The notes under the pieces are model-generated. The model searched no databases, had not been told where the DNA came from, and saw only the letters and a program-made list of their open reading frames with translations. A DNA stretch of 64,000 bases from Adiantum capillus-veneris (lineage: Eukaryota > Streptophyta > Polypodiopsida > Polypodiales > Pteridaceae), in contig CM043944.1 in assembly GCA_014529385.2 (NCBI GenBank), positions 169,457,740-169,521,739 on the forward strand. The letters are read 5' to 3'. Shown piece after piece: positions 54,580 to 64,000 of this stretch (within the stretch, counting starts at the first letter, position 1; every line of letters begins with the position of its first letter). The position numbers and the translations under genes are program-made.

Positions 54580-55850
54580 GGTGTAATTTTTTGCTTGTAC
54601 ACCCATTTGCATGGTAATGCCTTTTTACCTTTAGGCAACCGAACCAACTTCTAAGTTTGATTTTTATGCAATGAGTCCATTTCTGATTGGATAGCTTTCT
54701 CCCACTTTGCCTTGTCATCCATTGACATGGCTTCCTTATAGCAGGAAGTCTCTCCGCAATCTGTCAACATAATGTAGACCAATGAGGGAGTAAATCTATT
54801 AGGAGGCTTTGAAACTCTTGTAGACCTTCTAATAACTGCTTGAGCCGGTTGTCCCTCAGCAACATCTTGTACTGCAGGAGAATTCTATACTTGTTGTCTG
54901 ACATTAGGCACTTCAGCCCTATTGTGGACAATTCCATCTTCTTGGAAGATAACTCTCCTGACCTCCATTATATGCACAGGCTTCTTATGCATCTTTTCTT
55001 CATTGAAGTATACGTCATTACTGTGAACTATCTTTTTAGCTTCAGGATCCCATAACCGAAATCCCATCTCGCCAGGATTTCCATAGCCACGAAATATGCA
55101 TTTCTTTGACTTAGGAGCCAACTTGCTTCAAAACTCCTTTGGAACATGGCAATACGCTTTACAGCCAAAGACTCTAAGATGCTTGTAAGAAGGTGGCTTC
55201 CCAGACCAAAGCTCTTCAGGTACCTTCTCATCTAATGCCTTGTTAGGAAATCTATTAATAAGATGGACAACAGTTGCTAACACTTCCGTCCAAAATCCAT
55301 TAAGCAACTCTGCATTAGACAACATGATACGTAACTTCTCTTGTATGGTACGGTTCATCCTCTCAACAACACCATTTTGTGGAGGGTTATATGGAGAAGT
55401 CAACTCTCTTTTGATGCCTTTGGAATCACAAAATTTTTGAAAGGCTTTAGTGACATACTCACCCTCAAGAATTTTACTTTCTTGCCAGACTGATTCTCCA
55501 CTAATGCCACAAAATTCTGAAATTTTGAAAGAACTTCATCCTTCTTCCTGAGAGGATATACCCACACTTTCCTTGAGAAGTCATCAATGAACACGACAAA
55601 GTACAATGAACCTCCCATGGATACGTTACGCATAGGTCCACAGACATCATTATGCACTAACTCTAATGGCTCACTTTTTTTAGTGCTTCCCCTTTTGTGT
55701 GGTGACTGTGTTTGTTTACCATAAAGACAATGCTCACAAACTGACAAGTCTGAGAAATTGAAGCCAGGCACATAACCAAAACAAGATAAGATCTTCATTC
55801 CCTTTTGAGACATATGTCCTAAGCGGCGATACTACAAAGAAACACTTGGT
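54580..55850 (-). pseudogene. Copia integrase and start of RT
   Basis: On the minus strand: zinc-binding end CEHCLYGKQTQSPH, then LELVHNDVCGPM and FVVFIDDFSRKVWVYPL (first two acidic positions), and PQNGVVERMNRTIQE (catalytic E), GFWTEVLATVVHLINRFP, KHLRVFGCKAYCHVP, then GFRLWDPEAKKIVHSNDVYF. RT begins with STRVSKPPNRF and ALPCKWVYKQK and is cut off at the inversion junction. Stops and a frameshift (near 55,440 and 55,125) are present. Confidence 0.9.
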
Positions 55851-56425
55851 TGCTCGGTTACACAAATTACATGGTTTTTAACATTGGATACATGTAGCAT
55901 GTAAAAAGTCCTAGACTTTGAACCATGTGCTACCACTAAAGAACCTTTGGTGATCTTCCACAAACTATCACCGAATGTGCAATAATATCCTGCATCATCC
56001 AATTGTTCTATACTAATCAAGCTTTTGGTAAGCTTCGGCACATGTCTCACATTCTTGAGCATGAATGAAGAACCATTCTGAAATTTCAACTGCACATCAC
56101 CGACACCAAGTATGCCGCAAGCAAAATCATTGCAAGGATGAACACGACCTTTACGGGCTACATCATATGTAGTGAACCACTCCTTGTGAGGAGTCACATG
56201 AAACGATGCACCTGAGTCAATAACCCAATCCTGTAAAGCATAGTCATCAATGGCAACCAAAAATGTTAAATCCATGGCAGATGTGAGATAAATATCTCCA
56301 TCAGAATCTTCAACAAAAACATTGTTGATCTCTTCAATCTTTATACTGCTTTCCTTAGTCTTGCCTTCTTCCGGCTTCTTGTCTTTACCTTTCTTTTGTT
56401 TCCACTTTCGAGAGTCTTTCTCCAT
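55832..56425 (-). pseudogene. Copia protease region
   Basis: Contains DWVIDSGASFHVTPHKEWF, the DSG catalytic motif of a retropepsin, and then LGVGDVQLKFQNGSSFMLKN and VRHVPKLTKSLISIEQLDDA, the usual segment before the integrase. Open over 197 codons, with a stop before the integrase zinc region (YRRLGHMS). Confidence 0.9.
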
Positions 56426-57165
56426 ATGACCCTTTTTGTGACAATGATAGCACTCAATGTCTTTTCGGACACGTGATTTTCTACAAGATTTTCCTCTCTG
56501 ATTATGCTTGCCCTTTTCTTGTGATCAACCACGAACAACGAGAGCATTGCTAGTACCATGAGAAATATCAAGATTCTTCCTGCTAACCTCTTCAGTAAGC
56601 AAATTGCCCTCAACATTAGCACATGTTAAACCATCAGAAGGTACTGAGTTACTTATGGCTGTGCGAAAAGTATCCCAACCTTCTGGCAGAGTAACTAGCA
56701 AGAACATTTCTTTGACCGAGTTGTCAAAATTGACTCCCTGCACAAAAAGCTGACTGAAAATTGTGTTGAACTCATTGAGATGATTTCACATGGGTGTGCC
56801 CTCATCCATCTTCAAATCAACTAACTTTTCCAGCCAATAAACCTGTGATGTTGCACTTTGCTTCCTATACAGGTCACATAACTTCTTCCACAGCTCATAA
56901 CTAGTCTTTTCCATGTTCACATTAAAGTACACATTCTTTGACAAAGTCAGCATGATGGTGGACTTGGCAAGCTCATCCAACTCCTGCCAATCATACTCAT
57001 CCATATCCTCAGGCTTTATCCCTTTCATCTTTATCGGTCGGATCTGCTGCTTTTGTTCTAAGACATTGCAAATTTGTTCATTTCAAAATGAAAAGTTAGT
57101 GCCATCTAACTTCTCAATGTTGAAGAAAGAGTTCCCCAATGATGAAGTCGTCACTCGACAAGGAA
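56405..57165 (-). pseudogene. Copia Gag
   Basis: Reads FNIEKLDGTNFSF near 57,130, DEYDWQELDELAKSTIMLTL, MEKTSYELWKKLCDLYRKQS, LNEFNTIFSQL, TLPEGWDTFRTAISNS and a CCHC knuckle CYHCHKKGHMEKDSRKW. This is the Tnt1/Bare-like UBN2 gag. Stops interrupt it near 57,078, 56,788 and 56,525. Confidence 0.88.
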
Positions 57166-58187
57166 CAAAAGTGATACATCCTCTCCACTAAAGAAGATGA
57201 TAGAAAACTTGAAAAATTTTGGCAGAGTCTCCCCTGCAAAACTGACTTCTGAACCCAAAACAAATATGTACAATGACTGAAATGCTGATCAAAGTGGCTA
57301 AACCGGCAAGATAAAATCTCAAAGAACTGTTACTGTCAACGTCTCCAACTCTAGAAGAGTGTCTCTGACCACTGAACACTATCAAAGGCATACGCATAAA
57401 GATGACAGCAATCCAACAATGGCAAGTCAGCAGATGCACACCAATACTGCACTAACCGCATAAACATACATCCTACGTCGATGCCGAAACTATGGGGATG
57501 TAGGGAGCTCTCTCCAAAACCTCTATCACCGAAAGGATCTCCACATTTGAGAATCCCCCAGCTCAATAAAACCTTACCACGACCCTCAACCATAGGCTTT
57601 GCATATTTCCATCACAATACATAAACCGCATAAGATCTTACATCAACCACAGAAACCCTTTTCTGTAATCGCTGTGGCGGTTTGTCTGATATAACAGACC
57701 CTCAAGACCTTACATCAAATATGCATGTGACAGACATTGCAGAAACAGCCTGCAACGAAAACTTGTACGCAGAAGAACCGACGAGGGTAGACCACCCTGC
57801 TGTCTGAACTGAATATCTCTCAAACTGTGCAAAATTTGCAGAAACTTCCTTTTACAAAGTTGTAGACCATGCGAAAATGGTTGGAGTTAGTATTAATGGA
57901 CTTGAAATAAGTTGTTTTTACCTATCAAAACAGATCTGTAAAAATCTGCAGCTTCTACTTCATGACCTACAGACAGTCTGAGTGATGTATCTCAAAATTG
58001 GTGAAGATTTTGAGAAAATTTTCTTCTGCAAAGTTGAAGAGGACAAAAAACCGGTCATGCAATTTGGGAATCGGCTTGAATGAAGATGTTTTGGTAGGCC
58101 AAAACAGATCTGCAAAAACGTGCTGCAGTTTTTGCTGCTTCTCCATCTGTCTCCCCGTTGAGCTCCAATGGTGCTCCCAATCCTTGA
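57166..58187. other. Copia 5' untranslated region
   Basis: Between the gag start and the primer site there is about 1 kb without a supported gene. It contains related phrases about GTGCAAAATTTGCAGAAA and TTCTTCTGCAAAGTTGAAG at 57,830 and 58,020, i.e. a diverged internal duplication of roughly 190 bp (TTTT(A/C)CCTATCAAAACAGATCTG-type words recur). Confidence 0.5.
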
Positions 58188-58199
58188 GCTCTGATACCA
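58188..58199 (-). promoter_or_regulatory. Copia primer binding site
   Basis: The minus strand reads TGGTATCAGAGC, complementary to initiator tRNA-Met, two bases inside the LTR end. It fixes the copia orientation and the LTR boundary. Confidence 0.9.
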
Positions 58200-58201
58200 G
58201 T

Positions 58202-58240
58202 TGAAGAGCGTGTCTGTGAGCGTGTGTGTGTGTGTGTGTG

Positions 58241-58336
<96 letters not shown>

Positions 58337-58502
58337 AAATGGAGAAGAGAGGAGACACAGGTTTGGGTGGACTCCAGACACAACAAGGTTAGGGTTATGA
58401 GTCCTTATTCTTTTATGTAGAATGAATGGTCAGTGTTAGTTCCCGATAGTCTCCGGCCGCCCGACACTTAGGCGCGGCACATTGGGCTTTACCACCCCTA
58501 CA
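58202..58502 (-). repeat. 5' LTR of the copia element
   Basis: About 300 bp. Homologous to 43,316-43,523, but with a (GT)n tract grown to more than 100 bp. Outer end TGTAGG on the minus strand, next to AGTGA (58,503-58,507). Confidence 0.82.
58221..58333. repeat. Long (GT)n microsatellite inside LTR
   Basis: More than 45 GT units, interrupted once by GAGC at 58,239-58,243. The corresponding tract in the 3' LTR has about ten units. THTHTH and VCVCVC ORFs across it are artefacts. Confidence 0.97.
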
Positions 58503-58507
58503 AGTGA

Positions 58508-59522
58508 GGGTCTAGGAGAGAGGGAAGAAGTTTTTGCGACTCTACAGGATGATGTCGAGGCCCAAGGAAAAGTGGGAGGTAGAAAGTTATGTACGCATGC
58601 AGTAGGCATGCACCACAGTTTGAAAAGTGTGTGTGTGTGTGTGCAGTTGGTTGGTCGACGGGCCACCGCTGTTGTTTCTGGTCAGAACGGCGTGTCGGTC
58701 GTACGGCTCTTTGAGCTTGTGGTTCTGGCATCCCCACAAGCTTGCATGTCCTCTTTGCTCACGTTGATGAGCAACTCTTCTTGCACAATGATAAGTGCCA
58801 ATATTGCATGCATTGCATGCCTCCCCATACCGTCAGGACTCAGCAGACAGTGATGAGACATCAAATTGTTTTTTTTTTTTAAAAAAATTGAAAAACCTTT
58901 TGGAGTTGTTTCCCACCGTCGTTGCAAATGTGTTCCCGTCACCAATGTATTTTGAGTTCCCTTTGGAGATTATCCGGCCTTGCATGAGGTGGTTACTATA
59001 GAAGAAGTTTTATTTTACGTGTTGTGTCCAATTGGTATCCAAAGCTCAAAACTTCTCAGACTCCTTCTTCAAGCCTGTTGAGAATAATTCACCTTTCCTA
59101 CCTCTGCTACTGCAATATATCTAGTGATCTTTCTAAATTCTCACACACTATTAGATTGAAATAACTCCCATAGTCAGATGTGATCACACAACTATATTGA
59201 AGAGTTTATTTCAATACAATAAAAAAAATTTATGCTATATTAATAATATTTAGGCATTCTTAAGTATTTAGAATATCATTATTCTTGTTGTCCTATCAAT
59301 GTGTGCTTGCTATCATCACATATTTAACAAGGGTTATTATGAATTGTAGCGAAAACTTTCTCCAAAGATATACAACATTAGGAGAAAACTTTAAAAAATC
59401 ATATAAAACAAAATAGGAGTATATAATTGTACTTATCTGTGCTACACAATCGTGAAGAGCTATGATGTTAGAAGACAAATCTTGCATGGGGTGTTTTTCT
59501 TGTTGCCAAGAGCGTATCCTCT
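58508..59522. other. Right flank of copia insertion and LTR-element leader
   Basis: 58,508-59,000 continues the GC-richer flank seen at 42,386-43,310. A GTATCCAAAGCTC phrase at 59,034 resembles a decayed tRNA-Met primer site. 59,300-59,522 is the start of the internal region of the LTR element whose LTR follows; it reads on the minus strand RIRSWQQEKHPMQDLSSNII before dissolving into AT-rich DNA. Confidence 0.35.
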
Positions 59523-59534
59523 GCTCTGATACCA
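59523..59534 (-). promoter_or_regulatory. Primer binding site of LTR fragment
   Basis: The minus strand reads TGGTATCAGAGC, one base from the LTR at 59,536. Shows that this copy is a 5' LTR on the minus strand with part of its internal region to the left. Confidence 0.85.
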
Positions 59535-59535
59535 C

Positions 59536-60000
59536 TGCTACAAACGGGAGCGCAGAGAGCCCTGCAAAATACTCAAAATAGCACATAGCAAGAAATAAAC
59601 GAATAAATCTACATACCTGCCGACTTGCACAAATCCATAATCAAGCACAACATGAACGAGAGAGATAGAGAGCGAGATAGCGAAGGAGAACGTGCAGGCG
59701 CACCTCCTAGAGCGGAGTGCTACGCCGGCACGACGAGAGAGAAGAGGGCAGAAGAGATAAGAAAGACACAAGCACTCGGTGCAATCTCCCCCCATGCAAT
59801 AGTGAGCATTTTCCTCTTGCACGTATTTATTTATAGATTAGTAAATGCTCAAATGTATACCTATTGATTGGCCGGGCAATAATTGGCCATGGCTCATAAA
59901 GAGCACTTAAATGATAAAATATATATTATCCTTTCACATAATCCTTGGCCTTTTACACCTGTGAGCTACATAAAATATCAAAAATATCGATTCCATAACA
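59536..60000 (-). mobile_element. 5' LTR of a truncated retrotransposon
   Basis: 465 bp, about 90% identical by eye to the solo LTR at 30,402-30,867, same orientation. TG...CA ends (TGTTATGG...GTAGCA on the minus strand) and a primer site define it. The 3' part of the element is not found in the window, so it is truncated. Confidence 0.8.
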
Positions 60001-61120
60001 TACCTCAAAACTACAATCCCCACCACTCAACAACTAGCTGCTCAATTGCATTTAGTAGTTATGTTACATCGCGTGGTTGGTTTGAAACCAGGACGTCGTC
60101 ATCTGATGACGACGGAAGCTTTGACATACTCCGACATGATAATCCCACTTTTCAAACCGACTCTTCTCACTAGCTATGTATGGTAAACAAACTCCGGATC
60201 TGCAATCTCCCGTCTCGCGTCAAGACCTGTTAAGACATAGCACGAGGCACCAAGCTTTCTTCTAACTTTAGAATCTCCGCTCCATTATTAGGACATGATG
60301 CACAAGGCACCGAGATCTATTCTACCACTCAGCCCCAAAAAAGAAAGAAACCCATATCAATTACATAAATCCATTTTATACCGTTTAAACAAATGATGAC
60401 ATTAGGTTAGAACGTGATTCATATTACATTTCAAAGTGTATAATTTATATAAAAAAGCACCTCCTTAGTTCCCCTTACCGTTCCTGCCTGTGTATGCATG
60501 TCTTTGCGATTTCAATCCAGCCTTGCCTGTCGAAGCACATAAATTAACCAAAAACTAAGAATTGCAAGGAAAGGCGGCCTTCTTATTGCTTGCTTTCATT
60601 GTCGGCTTTCTTGGAGGGAAAAAGGCAAAAAAAAACTTAAAAAAACAACTTTTCTTAGTGCTAGGAGCTTTAGCTTCAACTTCTCTTTAGTGCTAGGAGC
60701 TTTAGTTGCATATTCTTCACTAAGTAGCCAAAGTGAGAAAAGATAAGTTTCTTTAGCGCTAGGATCTTTAGCTACGTATTCTTTTAAAAAAACCTTAAAA
60801 AGGCAAGAAAAGGATCAGGAAGGACGAAATACCCTCACTGTAGTAGTAGGAGCAAAGAGAGAAGAAAAGGTTGCTGCCTCGGCAAGCCATTCCCCCTTGC
60901 TATACTCGCAGTAAAGGACCAGCTTTAGATACCTCGCTGGCAATGCCTTCTTTGGTACTGTCAAGCCAAAGGTCATTGCTTTTGGCTGCAGCACCGCGAT
61001 CTCCACCCAGCACCTCTAATCTATAAATACTTGCACCTTTCCTAAGCTTCACCAGCTTTAGCTCCCTCCTTTACCGCAAGACCCTAACCCACCTTACACC
61101 TTTCTTGCAATTCCCTCACT
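60001..61120. other. Organelle-like non-coding DNA with short dispersed repeats
   Basis: No supported gene. A phrase close to CTTTAG(T/C)GCTAGGA(G/T)CTTTAGC recurs at about 60,652, 60,687 and 60,752 (and again beyond 63,535). GCACGAGGCACCAAG/GCACAAGGCACCGAG words recur at 60,240-60,320. Composition resembles plant mitochondrial intergenic DNA, so I infer a nuclear insertion of mitochondrial DNA. Confidence 0.35.
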
Positions 61121-61235
61121 GTGCTTGACAAGGCTTTTGCACAACAAATTCTTTGGCGCTCTCTCCTCCAATGTCAAATAGAAAACCATTGTGTCTTAAG
61201 CCCTTTCATAGCTTAATGTCTTAAACAACAGCCTT
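61121..61235 (+). pseudogene. Fragment of the LRR receptor pseudogene 5' end
   Basis: GTGCTTGACAAGGCTTTTGC followed by GGCGCTCTCTCCTCCA and TTAA(T/C)GT(C/T)T(T/C)AAACAACA matches 21,275-21,380. It is a short isolated copy of the region just upstream of the first LRR. Confidence 0.65.
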
Positions 61236-61654
61236 TCATGCAGCCTCTCGATGTGTAGCGGCCAACGCAGAGCACTTAAACATATTAACATTTCCTTTAA
61301 TCAAGGAACTGTGTTTGCCAAACAAAGGAAAAAAAAACCAAAGAAAAAGATGCGATAGAGAAAGCAAGCAAGCTTTCTTTGCTCGTTTTCATGCAGTTTT
61401 CTCAAACTCGCCTTAGCTAATTGAATTATGTTTTCTTTTCTTGTTTCCCTCTCTCATGGGGAAAGAATGAATTCTCACCCCCACCACATGGCAAACATCA
61501 AATGAATGATTTACCAAGCCAACCTTGCAATCTAAAGGACACTCAGGGTGCAAGCAAAGACTTTATAAGCAAAAGATTCTCTTTCTCCTTTTAAAAATAT
61601 TTTCTTTCTTATTCAATTAACTTTTTTAATGATGGAAACGGCAACGGCTATTTT

Positions 61655-61731
61655 GGCTCATGTAGCTCAGAGGATAGAGCCTTTCTATGGAAAACAACAC
61701 CGGTTCCACGGTTCAAGTCCGGGTGTGGGCT
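61655..61731 (+). tRNA. Degenerate tRNA-like sequence
   Basis: GGCTCATGTAGCTCAGAGGA with TAGAGC forms a D-arm typical of organellar tRNAs, and GGTTCAAGTCC forms a T-loop at the right distance, ending GTGGGCT as an acceptor partner of GGCTCAT. The anticodon stem region (CTATGGAAAACAACACCGG) does not pair well. Probably a decayed organelle tRNA; identity not assigned. Confidence 0.35.
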
Positions 61732-61735
61732 GGTG

Positions 61736-62568
61736 GAAGGAACAAGCAAGAATGGTTCAATAGGGCATCTAACAGGTAAATCAAGAATTTCACTTCAAAT
61801 CTTGGGCCTTAACACCTTGCTGCTTATGGTGTTTTATGATTAGTCTTAGAAACGGACGGAGAAGTGGTAGAACCTACAAACTCCATATTGGATTATTCTA
61901 GTGCGGCAGGAAGCTGCTTAGCCGAGTTGTCCCACTTAGCCAGCTGTTAGCAATGCTTTGCATGTTCCTAGCACGGGTGGTGCATGAAGGCAACTTCCGC
62001 ATCATAAGCACTAAGTCGGTTTTCTACGCAAGTAAGGCAAACCACCCAAGGGAAGGAAGGGAGAAGGCCCTAAGGATGGCCTCATTACCTAGAAGTTAGA
62101 AGAAATGAAAAAGTTTCACATTGAATGGGCAAAAATAAGCAAGCTATTTGCCTCAACTCTTGCCCTTGACAAATCTGTGCGTGCTTCTGACAAACTTAGG
62201 TATCGACGACTCGTGGATTTCCTACCCTTAATGCAGATCATATGGCTTCGACCCTCATGATTTGCTCAACTCTCATTCTCAATCAACTTTCTTTGTTGTT
62301 TAGTGATAGGTGCATGCCGGCTCAAGCCTGTAGTATTTTGGGATGAGGGCTTAGCTTAGTGGATCCTCACTGGTTGACCTAACCGCATGCAAAAGATGCA
62401 TATTCATGAGCTTCCGTCTATCCATCCAAGGCAGGATCGTTAAAGCCTCTAGCTTCTTTACCATAATTTCCCTGTCTTTTCCAATGGAAAAATGAACCGA
62501 GGATAAGCGACCTGTCGTTTGTTGCAGAATGAAGTCGAACACATACCCTAGAGTAATATCATCTCTAT
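61736..62568. other. Unassigned organelle-like DNA
   Basis: Nothing definite. GC and word use resemble plant mitochondrial intergenic or intron sequence. Confidence 0.3.
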
Positions 62569-62943
62569 CTAAATCAAGGAGTGAGGGTAGGTACTCAACA
62601 CAAGAAGCGTGGAAGAAGGATGTAGCAAAATAAAGGAGGGAACCCTTATTATATTATACAAAGTGGGGATAGTGCGAAGTTCCACGACCATAGATGATGG
62701 CAGTAACTCAACGTAGAACTTACTTTTCTCGCTTTTCTGACGTCCGCTTAAGCTCTGCAACACGCTACATGTCTGGGTCTCCTTAACTACAGCGGGCTGA
62801 TTGTCTGCTATATTCTGGGCCCGTCGGCAACTCCTACCTAAAAAACTACACTTTCGACACCAAACTTTGAAACCATATCGGTAGTCCTTTCGGGGCCAGT
62901 TCAAATTACGAGTTCCGTAAGTATTCTTGCCTTTGAAGGGCAA
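62569..62943 (-). CDS. Unidentified ORF, 124 residues
   Basis: The N-terminal half is basic and aromatic (TYGTRNLNWPRKDYRYGFKV, CRKCSFLGRSCRR), and the C-terminal third looks like read-through of non-coding DNA. It lies in organelle-like DNA. It could be a piece of an organellar gene, but I do not recognise it. Confidence 0.2.
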   Translation of the reverse strand: MPFKGKNTYGTRNLNWPRKDYRYGFKVWCRKCSFLGRSCRRAQNIADNQPAVVKETQTCSVLQSLSGRQKSEKSKFYVELLPSSMVVELRTIPTLYNIIRVPSFILLHPSSTLLVLSTYPHSLI

Positions 62944-63274
62944 GCAATACTATCCAGTCATTACGTTAGGTGTCAGTGATCTAGAAAAATGAACAAGCAT
63001 GGTTTAGTGGTTTTTCGAGAGGGTGTGCCTTTTTTTGCCTCTTTCTTAGGAAACAATCCGCGGAAACCACTATTGATGGCCTATTACAGTAACTAACTGC
63101 CTCGGGAGGGAGGGAGGCTAAAGATTGATCGAGCCATTCAAGGATTTTCACTGCCTGAAGAATGGCTGATCCATCTTGCCGAGGTGAAACAAGGGGTTTT
63201 AGATGGTTTCCTTAGTTTCTATTGCAGACATATCAATTGGATCCAGATGGAACAAAATGGTTGAATTGTATCGT

Positions 63275-63425
63275 TGGGGATAGAGGGACTTGAACCCTCC
63301 GGACCGAAATCAACGAATTTTCTTTCCACTACAACTTGCATTGCTATAAGATTTGTCAGTATAGCTGCGTGGGATAGGGCTCTAGCCTTATTCCTGAGAA
63401 AATTATTAGCTGCTACCGCCTCATT
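63275..63425 (-). pseudogene. trnL-UAA: Plastid-type trnL(UAA) 3' exon and intron end, decayed
   Basis: GGGGATAGAGGGACTTGAAC at 63,276-63,295 is the conserved reverse complement of the trnL(UAA) 3' exon, widely used as a universal plant primer site. On the minus strand the exon is 63,320-63,275. Upstream on that strand lies text comparable to the 3' end of the trnL group I intron (ATTCC...TAAGGCTAGAGCCCTATCCC, 63,400-63,360), with many changes from plastid norms. No 5' exon is present. A plastid-derived fragment, probably moved through the mitochondrion. Confidence 0.65.
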
Positions 63426-63529
63426 CACTACTTAACTTAAGTAGAAGTACTCATCAAAAAGTGTAATGAGATCTTACTTAAGGTAGGATAAAAATGTGGG
63501 AACTAGCAATACTAAGTAGGCAATGTTTG

Positions 63530-64000
63530 ATAAGTTTCTTTAGTGCTAGGAGCTTTAGGTGCGTATTCTTCAAAAAAAAAACTAAAAATGGTTTAGCTTA
63601 TTATCGCTTTAGCTGCTACCTTTTCTCTTTACCACATTTCTTAGCGCTTGAGCTGCGTACTATTCTTTTGGTTCTATGTTTTTCTTTTTGCAAGCGAAAC
63701 AAAAGGATTCCCCTAAGGGAAACCTGAGTGTGGCAATCGTCTTTGTAACGTTTGGAGTTCCTCCTCTTCTCTTTACCCCATTTTTTATCACTTGACCTGC
63801 GTATTATTCTCTTTAGCACTAGGAGCTTGAGCTGCGTATTCCTCTATTTAGCACTAAGAGCTTGAGCTCCTACTTTTTTTCTTTTGAAAAAAACATATTT
63901 TATAACTTGGTGCAAGGAAAGCGATGCGAAAGGATTCCCCTATAAAAAGGGAAGCCTGAGCATAGTGATCATCTTTATAGCATTTCAAAAGAAGAGGTAC
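63530..64000. repeat. Cluster of short dispersed repeats, Bpu-like
   Basis: TTTAGTGCTAGGAGCTTTAG or GAGCTTGAGCTGCGTATTCT variants occur near 63,538, 63,640, 63,790, 63,813 and 63,840. AAAGGATTCCCCTA with GGGAA(A/G)CCTGAG occurs at 63,702 and 63,938; the second contains CCTGAGC, a Bpu10I site. This resembles my memory of the short Bpu elements of cycad mitochondrial DNA, but I cannot verify the consensus. Confidence 0.45.

Larger units (their letters stand above)
43316..58502 (-). mobile_element. Ty1/copia retrotransposon split by a TIR transposon and an inversion
   Basis: Minus-strand order is 5' LTR (58,502-58,202), primer site, gag, protease, integrase, start of RT (to 54,580); then foreign DNA; then RNase H (44,069-43,613) and 3' LTR (43,523-43,316). 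The missing RT core is present on the opposite strand at 52,962-53,889. LTR ends are TGTAGG... and ...CTCTTCA. At the insertion point the coding frame on the two sides joins without a gap (EVCV on the RT side, IGYRDADY on the RNase H side). Many nonsense codons show it is old. Confidence 0.85.

Noticed and set aside
57960-58386. ORFs of histidine-threonine repeats
   Set aside because: Pure translation of the (GT)n microsatellite in the copia LTR.

Overview
This window is plant nuclear DNA made almost entirely of mobile elements, most of them nested, inverted or broken. The evidence is two Ty3/gypsy chromovirus-type elements, a Ty1/copia element, Helitron Rep and RPA-like genes, an LRR receptor-kinase pseudogene, initiator-tRNA-Met primer sites, GT-AG introns, and organelle-derived DNA including a plastid trnL(UAA) remnant. 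The short Bpu-like repeats at the right end would suit a gymnosperm such as a cycad, but that is a weak inference. I see no clearly intact host gene.

Layout. (1) Positions 1-19,845 hold a very large inverted duplication of Helitron-derived DNA. The left arm is 1-5,131 (running off the window), followed by a spacer of about 500 bp; the right arm is 5,635-10,027 plus 18,945-19,845. A young, open-reading-frame-intact Ty3/gypsy element (10,028-18,939, TSD GATGT) and a TTAA-flanked MITE (7,326-7,613) sit only in the right arm. (2) Positions 18,979-24,830 hold a decayed Helitron Rep gene followed by an LRR receptor-kinase pseudogene with internal duplications. (3) Positions 25,000-32,081 are AT-rich; they contain an unidentified cluster of minus-strand ORFs, an unidentified ORF and a solo LTR. 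(4) Positions 32,082-40,925 hold a second gypsy element of the same family on the minus strand, with two nonsense codons. (5) Positions 43,316-58,502 hold one old copia element (minus strand, TSD AGTGA). It is split by a roughly 9.6-kb terminal-inverted-repeat (TIR) transposon, and a 1.6-kb inversion later flipped the copia RT together with one transposon end. (6) Positions 58,508-64,000 hold an LTR fragment with its primer site and then organelle-like DNA.

The most notable content is the 9.6-kb TIR transposon (44,070-52,961 plus 53,890-54,579). Reading inward from the left it carries a multi-exon gene for a probable DDE-type transposase I cannot assign to a superfamily, then a gene whose product is a recognisable divergent histone H3 (long basic/serine-rich tail, histone-fold C-terminus), then an 820-bp nested palindrome, then two convergent intron-containing genes of unknown function. 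All four genes now carry stops or frameshifts. A DNA transposon encoding its own H3-like histone is, as far as I know, undescribed, and it is the candidate novel system of this window.
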